Source: Stutzerimonas stutzeri (GTDB lineage Bacteria; Pseudomonadota; Gammaproteobacteria; Pseudomonadales; Pseudomonadaceae). From it: a stretch of 64,000 nt of DNA. The notes beneath the pieces were generated by a model. It saw nothing but the letters and a program-made list of their open reading frames with translations, did not search any database and had not been told where the DNA came from. Where the stretch lies: the NCBI GenBank assembly GCA_002387205.1, contig DGLA01000002.1:186001-250000 (forward strand), read 5' to 3'. Every line of letters begins with the position of its first letter. Positions within the stretch are counted from its first letter, which is position 1. Of this stretch, positions 1 through 8,799 are shown in pieces. A program made the position numbers and the translations under genes.

Positions 1-1
1 G

Positions 2-661
2 GCTGTAGTCGAACATGGCGCTGACCTGGGTATAGCCTTTGACGGTGACGGCGATCGCGTCATGATGGTGGACCACACCGGTGCGCAGGTGGATGGCGAC
101 GAGCTGTTATTCATTATCGCTGCTGACCTGCATGAGCAGGGTCGGCTGTCTGGCGGTGTAGTCGGCACGCTCATGAGCAACCTTGGGTTAGAGCTGGCGC
201 TCAGGGAGCGAGAGATTCCTTTTGTTAGGGCGAAGGTTGGCGATCGGTACGTGATGGCGGAAATGCATGAACGGGGATGGATGCTTGGGGGCGAGAATTC
301 AGGTCACATCGTCTGTGCCCAGCATGTGACCACGGGTGATGCAATCATAGCGGCGCTCCAGGTTGTGCTGGCGCTTCGACGGCGTGGACAGAGCCTGGCT
401 CAGGAACGCCTTGCCCTGAGAAAGTGTCCCCAGGTGCTTATCAATGTTCGCTTTTCAGGCGATCACGATCCGATCTCGGCCCCGCAGGTGGTTGCGGCCT
501 GTGACCGTGTGACCGAGCGAATGGCGGGTCGAGGGCGCGTCCTGTTGCGAAAGTCCGGTACCGAGCCGTTGGTGCGTGTGATGGTTGAAGGAGATGAAGA
601 ACAGCAGGTTCGGCGTTATGCCGAGGAGCTGGCGGATGTGGTTAGGGAAGTTTGTGCGTGA
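2..661 (+). CDS. glmM: Phosphoglucosamine mutase, C-terminal part (5' end outside window)
   Basis: Converts glucosamine-6-phosphate to glucosamine-1-phosphate for UDP-GlcNAc, hence peptidoglycan and LPS synthesis, in the cytoplasm. The reading frame is open from base 2. It shows the Mg-binding loop FDGDGDR near the start, the sugar-specificity loop GENSGH around base 293, and the phosphate-binding motif RKSGTEPLVRVM near the C-terminus, which together are diagnostic of the phosphohexomutase family. About 219 residues are visible; the catalytic phosphoserine loop lies upstream of the window. It is followed by tpiA and secG in the order known from other pseudomonads, where folP and ftsH precede glmM. 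The assignment to GlmM rather than AlgC/ManB rests on motif spelling and synteny. Confidence 0.96.
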   Translation, partial: AVVEHGADLGIAFDGDGDRVMMVDHTGAQVDGDELLFIIAADLHEQGRLSGGVVGTLMSNLGLELALREREIPFVRAKVGDRYVMAEMHERGWMLGGENSGHIVCAQHVTTGDAIIAALQVVLALRRRGQSLAQERLALRKCPQVLINVRFSGDHDPISAPQVVAACDRVTERMAGRGRVLLRKSGTEPLVRVMVEGDEEQQVRRYAEELADVVREVCA

Positions 662-725
662 TTCACTTGCCAGGGTGTTCTTCGTTGAGTAACATCTGCG
701 CCCACTTTGACCGACGAGGTAAAGC

Positions 726-1481
726 ATGCGTCGCCCCTTGGTAGCTGGTAACTGGAAAATGAACGGTACCCGCGCCAGCGTGGCAGAGCTGCTTGAGGCG
801 CTTGGTCGGCAGGAATTACCTAAAGCAGTAGATGTGGTTGTTTTTCCGTCTGCTCCGCATTTAGTGCAGGCGGTCGATGCGCTTGACGGCAAGCTGATAG
901 ACGTAGGCGCTCAGGATTGTGCAGCCGAGGCAGGCTTCGGTGCGTTCACTGGCGAGACGTCAGTTGTTCAATTGGTTGATGCTGGCTGTGGTTGGGTTCT
1001 GGTAGGGCACTCGGAGCGCCGGCTTTTGATCGGTGAGAGCGACGATCTGGTATGTCGAAAGTTCGTTGCAGCTCTGGGTGCGGGGCTGACCCCTATTCTG
1101 TGTCTTGGTGAGACGCTTGAGCAGCGTCAGGCTGGCCAGACCCTGGAGGTGATAGCTCGTCAGCTCGGTGCTGTGCTTGACGTTGCGGGTGTGTCGGTCT
1201 TTGCGAGCGCGGTTGTGGCTTACGAGCCGGTTTGGGCGATAGGGACCGGCATGACTGCGACGCCAGAGCAAGCTCAGCAAGTTCACTCGGCCATCAGAGA
1301 ACAGTTGGCGCAAAAGGATGGTGAGGTAGCTCTAAAGGCTCGCCTTTTGTATGGTGGTAGCGTTAAGGCTGACAATGCGTCCGATCTTTTCGCCATGCCT
1401 GATATCGATGGGGGGCTGATAGGTGGCGCCTCTTTGAACGCGAATGATTTCAGTGCGATTTGTCGTGCTGCAGGGAACTGA
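726..1481 (+). CDS. tpiA: Triosephosphate isomerase
   Basis: Interconverts dihydroxyacetone phosphate and glyceraldehyde-3-phosphate in glycolysis and gluconeogenesis. The 251-residue product has the normal family length. Catalytic residues are visible: Asn9 and Lys11 in GNWKMNG, His95 in VGHSERR, and Glu167 in AYEPVWAIGTG; the phosphate-gripping GGSV and GGAS loops are near the C-terminus. The ATG at 726 lies about 8 bases after GACGAGGTAAA, a modest ribosome site. It ends five bases before secG, so the two are probably co-transcribed. Confidence 0.98.
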   Translation: MRRPLVAGNWKMNGTRASVAELLEALGRQELPKAVDVVVFPSAPHLVQAVDALDGKLIDVGAQDCAAEAGFGAFTGETSVVQLVDAGCGWVLVGHSERRLLIGESDDLVCRKFVAALGAGLTPILCLGETLEQRQAGQTLEVIARQLGAVLDVAGVSVFASAVVAYEPVWAIGTGMTATPEQAQQVHSAIREQLAQKDGEVALKARLLYGGSVKADNASDLFAMPDIDGGLIGGASLNANDFSAICRAAGN

Positions 1482-1485
1482 ACAG

Positions 1486-1869
1486 ATGTTGCAGACTGTA
1501 GTGATTGTGGTGCATCTGCTGGTTGCCATTGGTGTTGTTGTGCTGGTGTTGCTGCAGCAGGGTAAAGGTGCGGACGCGGGAGCGTCTTTTGGATCGGGTG
1601 CTTCTGCCACGGTATTTGGAAGCCAAGGTTCTACTACCTTTCTTAGTCGTTTTACTGCTATACTTGCTGGCGTTTTTTTCTTGACGAGTCTGGGGTTGGC
1701 GTTTTTCGCAAGTCAGCAGGCAGGTCAGTTGTCGCAGGCTGGCTTGCCAGATCCTGCGGCTTTGGAAGTGCCGGCCAATGAGCCTGCTGTTGAAGATGTT
1801 CCTGTGCTGGAGTCCGCTCCGTCTGCAGGTGGTGCGACTGATGTGCCTGAGGTGCAACAGGAGCAGTAA
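1486..1869 (+). CDS. secG: Preprotein translocase subunit SecG
   Basis: Small inner-membrane subunit of the SecYEG translocon. The frame could open at 1444 inside tpiA, but the ATG at 1486, just after the tpiA stop, gives the family N-terminus MLQTVVIVVHLLVA and a 127-residue protein. Two membrane segments are visible (about residues 3-23 and 52-73), joined by the conserved QQGKGADAGASFGSGASATVFGS-type loop that marks SecG. The C-terminal tail is acidic, Ala/Pro-rich and variable, as usual in pseudomonads. The stop is eight bases before tRNA-Leu, so the tRNA is likely processed from the same transcript. Confidence 0.96.
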   Translation: MLQTVVIVVHLLVAIGVVVLVLLQQGKGADAGASFGSGASATVFGSQGSTTFLSRFTAILAGVFFLTSLGLAFFASQQAGQLSQAGLPDPAALEVPANEPAVEDVPVLESAPSAGGATDVPEVQQEQ

Positions 1870-1876
1870 GGTTTTT

Positions 1877-1962
1877 GCCGAGGTGGTGGAATTGGTAGAC
1901 ACGCTACCTTGAGGTGGTAGTGGCCATAGGCTGTAGGGGTTCGAGTCCCCTCCTCGGTACCA
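1877..1962 (+). tRNA. tRNA-Leu (anticodon GAG)
   Basis: An 86-nt class II tRNA with encoded CCA. The acceptor strands GCCGAGG and CCTCGGT pair with a terminal G-U. The anticodon stem CTACC/GGTAG encloses the loop TTGAGGT, giving anticodon GAG, and the T arm GGGGTTCGAGTCCCC is perfect. A variable arm of leucine-tRNA type follows the anticodon stem. The gene lies just behind secG. Confidence 0.96.
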
Positions 1963-1963
1963 A

Positions 1964-1997
1964 ACAAGCAGGCCCGCAGATGCGGGCTTTCTTGTTT
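1964..1997 (+). terminator. Hairpin after tRNA-Leu
   Basis: AACAAG and CTTGTT flank an inner stem GCCCGC-AGAT-GCGGGC, followed by T-rich sequence. It closes the glmM-tpiA-secG-tRNA-Leu unit. Confidence 0.75.
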
Positions 1998-2008
1998 CAG
2001 TGTTTCGG

Positions 2009-2037
2009 TTGACGTTTATGTTTGGCGGTCATATAAT
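2009..2037 (+). promoter_or_regulatory. Sigma70 promoter of tRNA-fMet / rimP-nusA-infB operon
   Basis: TTGACG (2009-2014), 17 bases, then a perfect TATAAT (2032-2037). Transcription would start around 2044, about 8 bases ahead of the initiator tRNA. This is the strongest housekeeping promoter I recognise in the window. Confidence 0.85.
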
Positions 2038-2052
2038 TCGTGCCCAGTTTGT

Positions 2053-2129
<77 letters not shown>

Positions 2130-2137
2130 GTTGATTG

Positions 2138-2163
2138 AAAGCCCCTGTCGAGGGGCTTTTTAT
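2138..2163 (+). terminator. Terminator/attenuator between tRNA-fMet and rimP
   Basis: AAAGCCCC-TGTC-GGGGCTTT with a following T tract. Because rimP lies only about 95 bases on and no other strong promoter is obvious, it probably acts as a partial terminator that allows read-through into the nusA operon. Confidence 0.7.
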
Positions 2164-2257
2164 TAGCTTCAAGCCAGGTCGCCGGCATCTACAGGCGATC
2201 ATCAGGGATGGGCGTTTCGCCCATTTTTCATTTTTACGGCATGCACGAGGGACTTCG

Positions 2258-2716
2258 ATGTCGAGCAAGCTAGAACAGTTGCAGGCCTTGTTGGCCCCTG
2301 TAGTCGAGGCGCTTGGCTACCAGTGTTGGGGTATCGAGTTCCTTTCGCAGGGTCGGCACTCCTTGTTGAGGGTCTATATCGACCACGTCGACGGGATCCT
2401 GATCGATGACTGCGAGAAGGTAAGTCGCCAGCTCAGTGGCGTACTTGACGTAGAGGATCCGATCAGCTCCGACTACACATTAGAAGTGTCGTCGCCAGGA
2501 ATGGATCGGCCCTTGTTCACCGTCGAGCAATACGTTGCGCATGTAGGCGAACAGGTAAAGATAAAGCTGCGCTCCCCATTCGAGGGGCGGCGCAATTTCC
2601 AGGGTCTTCTCCGCGGGGTCGAGGAGCAGGATGTCGTGGTGCTGGCAGACGATCATGAATATCTGCTGCCGATCGACATGATCGATAAGGCCAACATAAT
2701 TCCCCGTTTTGAGTAA
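2258..2716 (+). CDS. rimP: Ribosome maturation factor RimP
   Basis: Needed for maturation of the 30S subunit. The 152-residue product has the family signatures: an early GYQCWGIEF segment, RVYIDHVDGILIDDCEKVSRQ in the N-terminal domain and VSSPGMDRPL in the middle, with an Sm-like C-terminal barrel. The frame is open from 2135, through the tRNA terminator, but the ATG at 2258 gives the known N-terminus MSSKLEQLQALL. It is the first protein gene of rimP-nusA-infB-rbfA-truB. Confidence 0.95.
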   Translation: MSSKLEQLQALLAPVVEALGYQCWGIEFLSQGRHSLLRVYIDHVDGILIDDCEKVSRQLSGVLDVEDPISSDYTLEVSSPGMDRPLFTVEQYVAHVGEQVKIKLRSPFEGRRNFQGLLRGVEEQDVVVLADDHEYLLPIDMIDKANIIPRFE

Positions 2717-2764
2717 AGCGCGGATTCCGCGGACCTCAATGGATTGCGAAAGGCGAGGCGTACG

Positions 2765-4246
2765 ATGAGCAAAGAAGTACTGCTGGTTGTTGAGTCGGTG
2801 TCGAATGAGAAAGGCGTACCGGCTGGAGTTATCTTCGAGGCGCTGGAGCTGGCTCTGGCCACGGCTACAAAGAAGCGATTCGAAGACGAAGTGGACCTGC
2901 GGGTTGAGATCAATCGGCAAAACGGCAGTTATGAGACGTTCCGCCGTTGGACTGTAGTCGAAGAAGAAGACTTCGACGATCCGGCGCACCAGCTGACCAT
3001 CGATATGCCTCAGGCTCGCGAAGCCAACGCGAAGGTGGGCGACGTTCTTGAAGAAAAAATCGAATCGATAGAGTTCGGGCGCATTGCTGCGCAGACAGCC
3101 AAGCAGGTCATCGTGCAGAAGGTTCGCGAGGCAGAGCGTGCCCAGGTTGTCGAGGCTTACCGTGACCGTCTGGGTGAGATCATCTCCGGTACGGTAAAGA
3201 AAGTTACCCGTGACAGCGTGATCGTCGATCTGGGAAACAATGCCGAGGCGTTGTTGGCTCGTGAAGACATCATCGCCCGGGAGACTTTCCGGGTAGGGGC
3301 CCGCATGCGTGCGCTGCTCAAGGAAATTCGCACCGAGAACCGCGGGCCGCAGCTGATTCTGTCTCGTACCGCCCCGCAGATGCTGATCGAATTGTTCCGT
3401 ATCGAAGTACCGGAGATCGCTGAAGGGTTGATCGAAGTAATGGGCGCATCTCGCGATCCGGGTTCCCGGGCCAAGATTGCCGTTCGGTCAAAGGATAAGC
3501 GTATCGATCCGCAAGGTGCGTGCATCGGCATGCGCGGTTCGCGGGTCCAGGCAGTTTCCGGGGAGATCGGTGGCGAGCGTGTGGATATCGTGCTTTGGGA
3601 CGAAAATCCGGCGCAGTTCGTTATCAATGCGATGGCACCCGCAGAGGTTGCCGCGATCATTGTCGATGAAGATGCCCATGCCATGGACATCGCGGTAGGC
3701 GAAGACAACCTGGCTCAAGCCATTGGTCGCGGCGGTCAGAATGTGCGCCTTGCCAGCCAGCTTACCGGCTGGACGCTCAATGTGATGACCGAGGCTGATA
3801 TTCAGACCAAGCAGCAGGAAGAAACCGGCGACATCCTGCGCAGTTTCATCGAAGAGCTTGATGTCGATGAAGAGTTGGCACAAGTACTCGTCGAGGAAGG
3901 CTTTACTTCGCTCGAAGAGATCGCCTACGTCCCAATGGAGGAAATGCTCGGCATCGAAGGCTTCGACGAAGATATCGTCAATGAGCTGAGAACCCGCGCC
4001 AAGGATCGCTTGCTCACAAAAGCGATCGCAACCGAAGAGAAATTGGCAGACGCCCAGCCAGCCGAGGATCTGCTCGAGTTGGAAGGCATGAACAAGGAAC
4101 TGGCGGTCGAGTTGGCAGTGCGGGGTGTGATTACCCGGGAAGACTTGGCTGAGCAGTCGATTGACGATCTGCTCGACATAGACGGCATAGACCAAGAGCG
4201 TGCCGGCAAGCTGATCATGGCCGCCCGAGCCCATTGGTTCGAGTAG
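2765..4246 (+). CDS. nusA: Transcription termination/antitermination factor NusA
   Basis: Binds RNA polymerase and nascent RNA, modulating pausing, Rho-dependent termination and rRNA antitermination. The 493-residue protein shows the N-terminal polymerase-binding domain, an S1 domain (ISGTVKKVTRDSVIVDLG, about residue 140), two KH domains (GMRGSRVQAVSGEI and IGRGGQNVRLASQLTG) and two C-terminal acidic helix-hairpin repeats containing LLDIDGI and LLELEGM. The frame opens at 2744, but the ATG at 2765 (MSKEVLLVVESV) matches the family start. It lies between rimP and infB as in the enteric operon. Confidence 0.98.
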   Translation: MSKEVLLVVESVSNEKGVPAGVIFEALELALATATKKRFEDEVDLRVEINRQNGSYETFRRWTVVEEEDFDDPAHQLTIDMPQAREANAKVGDVLEEKIESIEFGRIAAQTAKQVIVQKVREAERAQVVEAYRDRLGEIISGTVKKVTRDSVIVDLGNNAEALLAREDIIARETFRVGARMRALLKEIRTENRGPQLILSRTAPQMLIELFRIEVPEIAEGLIEVMGASRDPGSRAKIAVRSKDKRIDPQGACIGMRGSRVQAVSGEIGGERVDIVLWDENPAQFVINAMAPAEVAAIIVDEDAHAMDIAVGEDNLAQAIGRGGQNVRLASQLTGWTLNVMTEADIQTKQQEETGDILRSFIEELDVDEELAQVLVEEGFTSLEEIAYVPMEEMLGIEGFDEDIVNELRTRAKDRLLTKAIATEEKLADAQPAEDLLELEGMNKELAVELAVRGVITREDLAEQSIDDLLDIDGIDQERAGKLIMAARAHWFE

Positions 4247-4273
4247 TAAATAGCGGCCTGAGGAGAGAGATGC

Positions 4274-6772
4274 ATGACGCAAGTCACGGTGAAAGAACTG
4301 GCCCAGGTGGTCGACACACCGGTCGAGCGCCTGCTGCAGCAGATGCGTGAGGCAGGACTGTCGCACACCAGCGCCGAGCAAGTAGTGACCGATAACGAGA
4401 AGCAGGCCCTGTTGGCGCACCTCAAAAGCAGCCACGGCGCCAAGGTGAACGAGCCCAGCAAGATAACCTTGCAGCGCAAGACCACCACCAAGCTGAAAGT
4501 GGGCGGTAGCAAGACCATCAGTGTTGAAGTGCGCAAGAAGAAGACCTTCGTCAAGCGCAGCCCTGATGAGATCGAAGCCGAGAAGCAGCGCGAGCTGGAA
4601 GAGCAGCGGGCAGCGGAAGAAGCAGCGCGTCAGAAGGAAGCCGAAGAGGCGCGTCTGCGTGCTGAAGAAGAGGCGCGCCGTCAAGCAGAGGCCGCAGCCA
4701 AGGCTGCTGTTGCTGCGCCGGTGGTTGAAGCGCCGGTGGCGACGGCAGCGCCTGAAATCGCTCCGGCGGCTCCTGCTGCTCCGGTTGAGGACCGCAAAAA
4801 AGATGAACCGCGCCGTCCGGATAAAGCGCGCAGCGATGATGACGAGCGTCGCGACCGCAAGCAGGCGCAGCACCGTCCTTCACTGAAGGCGAAAGCTCCG
4901 TTGTCACGAACAGTGCGTAGCGGTGAAGACGACGCCGACGGCTTCCGCCGTGGTGGTCGTGGCAAATCCAAACTGAAAAAGCGCAACGCGCATGGTTTCC
5001 AGAGCCCGACCGGTCCCATCGTTCGTGAAGTCGCCATCGGTGAAACCATCACTGTTGGTGACCTGGCGCAGCAGATGTCGGTCAAGGCAGCGGAAGTCAT
5101 CAAGTTCATGTTCAAGATGGGCACCCCGGTGACCATCAACCAGGTCCTCGACCAGGAAACGGCTCAGTTGATTGCCGAAGAGCTCGGCCACAAGGTCAAG
5201 CTCGTCAGCGATAACGCGCTGGAAGAGCAACTGGCCGAACTGCTGAAGTTCGAGGGTGAGGCCATCACCCGCGCGCCGGTTGTGACTGTCATGGGACACG
5301 TCGACCATGGTAAGACCTCGCTGCTTGATTACATTCGTCGTGCCAAGGTAGCGGCCGGTGAGGCGGGTGGTATCACCCAGCACATCGGTGCCTACCACGT
5401 CGAAACCGATCGCGGCATGGTGACGTTCCTCGACACGCCTGGTCACGCTGCGTTTACCGCCATGCGTGCCCGGGGTGCCCAGGCGACCGACATCGTCATT
5501 CTGGTTGTTGCAGCAGACGATGGCGTGATGCCGCAGACCATCGAGGCCATTCAGCACGCCAAGGCTGCGGGTGTTCCGTTGGTAGTGGCTGTGAACAAGA
5601 TCGACAAGCCAGGCGCGGACCTCGATCGCATCCGCAGCGAGCTCTCGGTACACGAGGTGACCTCGGAAGAGTGGGGTGGCGATACACCGTTCGTTCCGGT
5701 ATCGGCGAAGATGGGTACAGGCGTTGACGAATTGCTCGAAGCGGTTCTGCTGCAGGCCGAGATTCTCGAGTTGACAGCTACTCCTTCGGCTCCGGGTCGA
5801 GGCGTCGTCGTCGAATCGCGTCTTGATAAAGGTCGCGGTCCGGTTGCCACCGTGCTGGTTCAGGACGGAACGTTGCGCCAGGGCGACATGGCGCTGGTCG
5901 GCTCCAACTATGGCCGTATACGCGCCATGCTCGACGAGAACGGCAAGCCTATCAAGGAAGCAGGTCCGTCGATCCCGGTCGAGATCCTCGGTCTCGACGG
6001 CACACCTGACGCAGGTGATGAGCTCAGCGTCCTGGCTGATGAGAAGAAAGCTCGAGAAGTGGCCTTGTTCCGTCAGGGCAAGTTCCGCGAAGTGAAACTG
6101 GCTCGCGCTCACGCCGGCAAGCTTGAAAACATCTTCGAGAACATGGGCCAGGAAGAGAAGAAGACGCTCAACATCGTTCTCAAGTCCGATGTTCGGGGCT
6201 CTCTCGAAGCGTTGCAGGGTTCGCTCAGCAGCCTGGGTAACGATGAGGTGCAGGTGCGTGTGATCGGCGGCGGTGTCGGTGGTATCACCGAGAGCGATGC
6301 CAACCTGGCGCTGGCATCCAACGCCGTGCTGTTCGGCTTCAACGTGCGTGCTGATGCTGGCGCACGGAAGATCGTCGAGCAGGAAGGTCTGGATCTGCGC
6401 TATTACAACGTGATCTACGACATCATCGAGGACGTCAAGAAGGCCCTGACTGGCATGCTTGGCAGCGATGTACGAGAGAACATCCTCGGCATCGCCGAAG
6501 TGCGCGACGTATTCCGCTCGCCCAAGTTCGGTGCCGTGGCAGGCTGTATGGTCATCGAAGGCATGGTCCATCGCAATCGTCCGATCCGCGTACTGCGTGA
6601 CGATGTCGTTATTTTTGAAGGCGAGCTGGAGTCACTGCGTCGCTTCAAGGATGACGTTGCCGAAGTGCGTGCCGGCATGGAATGCGGTATCGCGGTCAAG
6701 AGTTACAACGATGTCAAAGCCGGCGACAAGATCGAAGTGTTCGAGAAGGTCCAGGTGGCGCGTTCGCTCTAA
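4274..6772 (+). CDS. infB: Translation initiation factor IF-2
   Basis: GTPase that brings fMet-tRNA to the 30S subunit and promotes subunit joining. The 832-residue protein begins with an IF2-N helix domain (MTQVTVKELAQVV), then a long charged Lys/Glu/Ala linker (about residues 95-215), a second IF2-N domain, and the G domain with GHVDHGKT at residues 341-348, DTPGHAAF and NKID. Domains II-IV follow with the C-terminal fMet-tRNA binding barrel. The ATG at 4274 follows GAGGAGAGAG. An overlapping out-of-frame ATG at 4270 is ignored. Confidence 0.98.
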   Translation: MTQVTVKELAQVVDTPVERLLQQMREAGLSHTSAEQVVTDNEKQALLAHLKSSHGAKVNEPSKITLQRKTTTKLKVGGSKTISVEVRKKKTFVKRSPDEIEAEKQRELEEQRAAEEAARQKEAEEARLRAEEEARRQAEAAAKAAVAAPVVEAPVATAAPEIAPAAPAAPVEDRKKDEPRRPDKARSDDDERRDRKQAQHRPSLKAKAPLSRTVRSGEDDADGFRRGGRGKSKLKKRNAHGFQSPTGPIVREVAIGETITVGDLAQQMSVKAAEVIKFMFKMGTPVTINQVLDQETAQLIAEELGHKVKLVSDNALEEQLAELLKFEGEAITRAPVVTVMGHVDHGKTSLLDYIRRAKVAAGEAGGITQHIGAYHVETDRGMVTFLDTPGHAAFTAMRARGAQATDIVILVVAADDGVMPQTIEAIQHAKAAGVPLVVAVNKIDKPGADLDRIRSELSVHEVTSEEWGGDTPFVPVSAKMGTGVDELLEAVLLQAEILELTATPSAPGRGVVVESRLDKGRGPVATVLVQDGTLRQGDMALVGSNYGRIRAMLDENGKPIKEAGPSIPVEILGLDGTPDAGDELSVLADEKKAREVALFRQGKFREVKLARAHAGKLENIFENMGQEEKKTLNIVLKSDVRGSLEALQGSLSSLGNDEVQVRVIGGGVGGITESDANLALASNAVLFGFNVRADAGARKIVEQEGLDLRYYNVIYDIIEDVKKALTGMLGSDVRENILGIAEVRDVFRSPKFGAVAGCMVIEGMVHRNRPIRVLRDDVVIFEGELESLRRFKDDVAEVRAGMECGIAVKSYNDVKAGDKIEVFEKVQVARSL

Positions 6773-6783
6773 CAGCAGCTGTT

Positions 6784-6837
6784 AGGCAAATCGACGGCAA
6801 GCTTTCAGGAGAGATCCGGGAAGCTTGCCGTTTGCCT
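6784..6837 (+). promoter_or_regulatory. Long inverted repeat between infB and rbfA
   Basis: The arms AGGCAAA...ACGGCAAGCTT and AAGCTTGCCGT...TTTGCCT are nearly perfect, enclosing TCAGGAGAGATCCGGG. There is no long T tract, so I read it as an RNA-processing or attenuator hairpin in the operon transcript rather than a strong terminator. Confidence 0.6.
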
Positions 6838-6888
6838 TTGCAGCACGACGTTTTTCAAGTTAGCAGCTTGCTGCTCAAGGCAGATTTT

Positions 6889-7278
6889 ATGGCCAAAGAA
6901 TTCAGCCGTACCCAGCGTATCGGCGATCAGATGCAACGCGAACTGGCGCAGCTGATACAGCGTGAAGTAAAAGACCCGCGTCTGGGCTTGATTACCATCA
7001 CTGCCGTCGACGTCAGTCGCGACCTGTCTCATGCCAAGGTGTTCATAACGGTCATGGGCAAGGATGACGATGAAGATGCCGTCAAAAGCAGCCTGCGCAT
7101 CCTCAACGACGCCAGTGGCTTCCTGCGGATGCAGCTTGGAAAGGCGATGAAGCTGCGCACCGTGCCGCAGCTTCATTTCAACTATGACGCCAGTGTGCGT
7201 CGTGGGGTTGAGTTGACGTCGCTCATCGAGCGCGCGGTGGCTGAAGACCGCAAGCACAGCGACGAGCTTGGAGACTAA
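6889..7278 (+). CDS. rbfA: Ribosome-binding factor A
   Basis: A 30S assembly factor with a KH-like fold that acts late in 16S 5'-end maturation. The 129-residue product starts MAKEFSRTQRIGDQMQREL, the usual RbfA N-terminus, and contains VKDPRLGLITITAVDVSRDLSHAKVF-type core sequence. The open frame extends upstream to 6682 into infB, but the ATG at 6889 matches the family, with AAGG a few bases ahead. The stop is three bases before the truB start. Confidence 0.95.
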   Translation: MAKEFSRTQRIGDQMQRELAQLIQREVKDPRLGLITITAVDVSRDLSHAKVFITVMGKDDDEDAVKSSLRILNDASGFLRMQLGKAMKLRTVPQLHFNYDASVRRGVELTSLIERAVAEDRKHSDELGD

Positions 7279-7281
7279 GGT

Positions 7282-8199
7282 TTGGCCCAGGTTAAACGCG
7301 TACGCCGCGCTGTCAGCGGCATCATTCTTCTCGATAAGCCCCGCGGGTTCACATCCAACGCTGCTTTGCAGAAGGTGCGTTGGCTGCTCAATGCGGAGAA
7401 GGCCGGCCATACCGGCAGTCTGGATCCACTGGCAACTGGCGTATTGCCGTTGTGCTTCGGTGAGGCCACCAAGTTTTCCCAGTATTTGCTCGAAGCCGAC
7501 AAGGGCTACGAGACCGTTGCCCAGTTCGGCGTCACGACCACCACGGCGGATGCCGAGGGTGACGTGGTCGAGCGTAAGCCTGTCGATGTCAGTCTGCAGC
7601 AGATCGAGGCGTTGCTGCCGCAGTTTCGCGGTGACCTGCAGCAGGTTCCGCCAATGTATTCGGCCCTGAAGCGCGACGGGCAGCCGCTTTACAAGTTGGC
7701 ACGCGCCGGAGAAGTAGTGGAGCGAGAGCCTCGTTCTGTTACCATTGCGCGCCTGGATTTGCTTAGCTTCGAAGCGGACAGGGCACGTCTGGCCGTATCC
7801 TGCAGCAAAGGCACCTATATCCGTACCTTGGTTGAAGATCTAGGTCAGGCGTTGGGTTGTGGGGCGCATGTTGCCGAGTTGCGGCGCACTCAGGCCGGCC
7901 CTTTCGATCTGACCCAGACGGTCAGCCTCGAGGAGTTGGAACGCGTTCATAGTGAAGGCGGAGCGGAGGCGGTCGATGCCTTCCTCAAACCGGTTGATAG
8001 CGGTCTCGACCACTGGCCGCTGCTTCAGCTGTCAGAGCACAGCGCTTTTTATTGGCTGCATGGCCAGCCGGTACGAGCCCCTGAAGCGCCAAAGTTCGGC
8101 ATGCTGAGGGTTCAGGATCACAGGGGGCGCTTCATTGGTATCGGTGAAGTGAGCGAAGACGGGCGCATTGCGCCGCGTCGATTGATTCGGTCGGAATGA
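7282..8199 (+). CDS. truB: tRNA pseudouridine(55) synthase
   Basis: Makes pseudouridine 55 in the T loop of tRNAs. The product is 305 residues and begins at a TTG codon (7282), directly after the rbfA stop and a TAAGG ribosome site; no nearby ATG gives the family N-terminus. The catalytic aspartate is Asp48 in GHTGSLDPLATGVLP. KGTYIRTLVEDLG is the second TruB signature, and a PUA-like C-terminal region follows. Tight coupling to rbfA suggests a single operon. Confidence 0.96.
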   Translation: MAQVKRVRRAVSGIILLDKPRGFTSNAALQKVRWLLNAEKAGHTGSLDPLATGVLPLCFGEATKFSQYLLEADKGYETVAQFGVTTTTADAEGDVVERKPVDVSLQQIEALLPQFRGDLQQVPPMYSALKRDGQPLYKLARAGEVVEREPRSVTIARLDLLSFEADRARLAVSCSKGTYIRTLVEDLGQALGCGAHVAELRRTQAGPFDLTQTVSLEELERVHSEGGAEAVDAFLKPVDSGLDHWPLLQLSEHSAFYWLHGQPVRAPEAPKFGMLRVQDHRGRFIGIGEVSEDGRIAPRRLIRSE

Positions 8200-8316
8200 C
8201 CGATTCGTGGTACACCCTGACGGTGTGCTGCGTACGAGGGTGGCTGTTGGCAGGCACGGTCACACCTCTTTTAAAACACGGGACATGTCCCGGCCTGTTC
8301 ATAGAAGGAGCCCACC

Positions 8317-8586
8317 ATGGCACTTAGCGTTGAAGAAAAAGCCCAGATCGTTGACGAGTACAAGCAAGCTGAAGGCGATACCGGTTCTCCGGAAGTGCAG
8401 GTTGCCCTGCTGACCGCCAACATCAACAAGCTGCAAGGTCACTTCAAGGCCAACGGTAAAGATCACCACTCGCGTCGTGGTCTGATCCGTATGGTTAACC
8501 AGCGTCGCAAGCTGCTGGATTACCTGAAGGGCAAGGACACCACTCGTTACAGCACCCTGATCGGTCGTCTGGGTCTGCGTCGCTAA
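8317..8586 (+). CDS. rpsO: 30S ribosomal protein S15
   Basis: Primary binder of the 16S central domain. At 89 residues it has the exact family length, with the signature region GDTGSPEVQVALLT and HHSRRGLIRMVNQRRKLLDYL. AGGAG lies about 8 bases before the ATG. A 12-bp perfect palindrome GGGACATGTCCC (8280-8291) sits in the 117-base leader; S15 is known to autoregulate through leader structure in several bacteria, so the leader may be regulatory here too. Confidence 0.97.
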   Translation: MALSVEEKAQIVDEYKQAEGDTGSPEVQVALLTANINKLQGHFKANGKDHHSRRGLIRMVNQRRKLLDYLKGKDTTRYSTLIGRLGLRR

Positions 8587-8611
8587 GCGATGCTGGTGCG
8601 AAGCTGAATGC

Positions 8612-8650
8612 AAAGCTGGAAGTGGGGCTTGTCCCTGCTTCCAGCTTTTG
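8612..8650 (+). terminator. Hairpin after rpsO
   Basis: AAAGCTGGAAG and CTTCCAGCTTT pair around a smaller GGG/CCC stem, followed by a short T run. It could terminate rpsO or serve as an RNase III/RNase E processing site before pnp, as known for the rpsO-pnp transcript of E. coli. Confidence 0.7.
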
Positions 8651-8799
8651 CCTTTCAGAAACGCGCATTTTCGGACGGCGAAAGGGTTCGATACCCATCG
8701 TTGCCCAAGAATTTATTTTTGCAGTGACGCGCCTACGCGAGGCTTTGCCCGTAGCGTGTGAAAACGATTCCCCCAAGGCAACATAAAGAAGGAACCACC

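Noticed and set aside
4904..6571. Long minus-strand frame inside infB
   Set aside because: Shadow of GC-rich codon use opposite a certain gene; no ribosome site.
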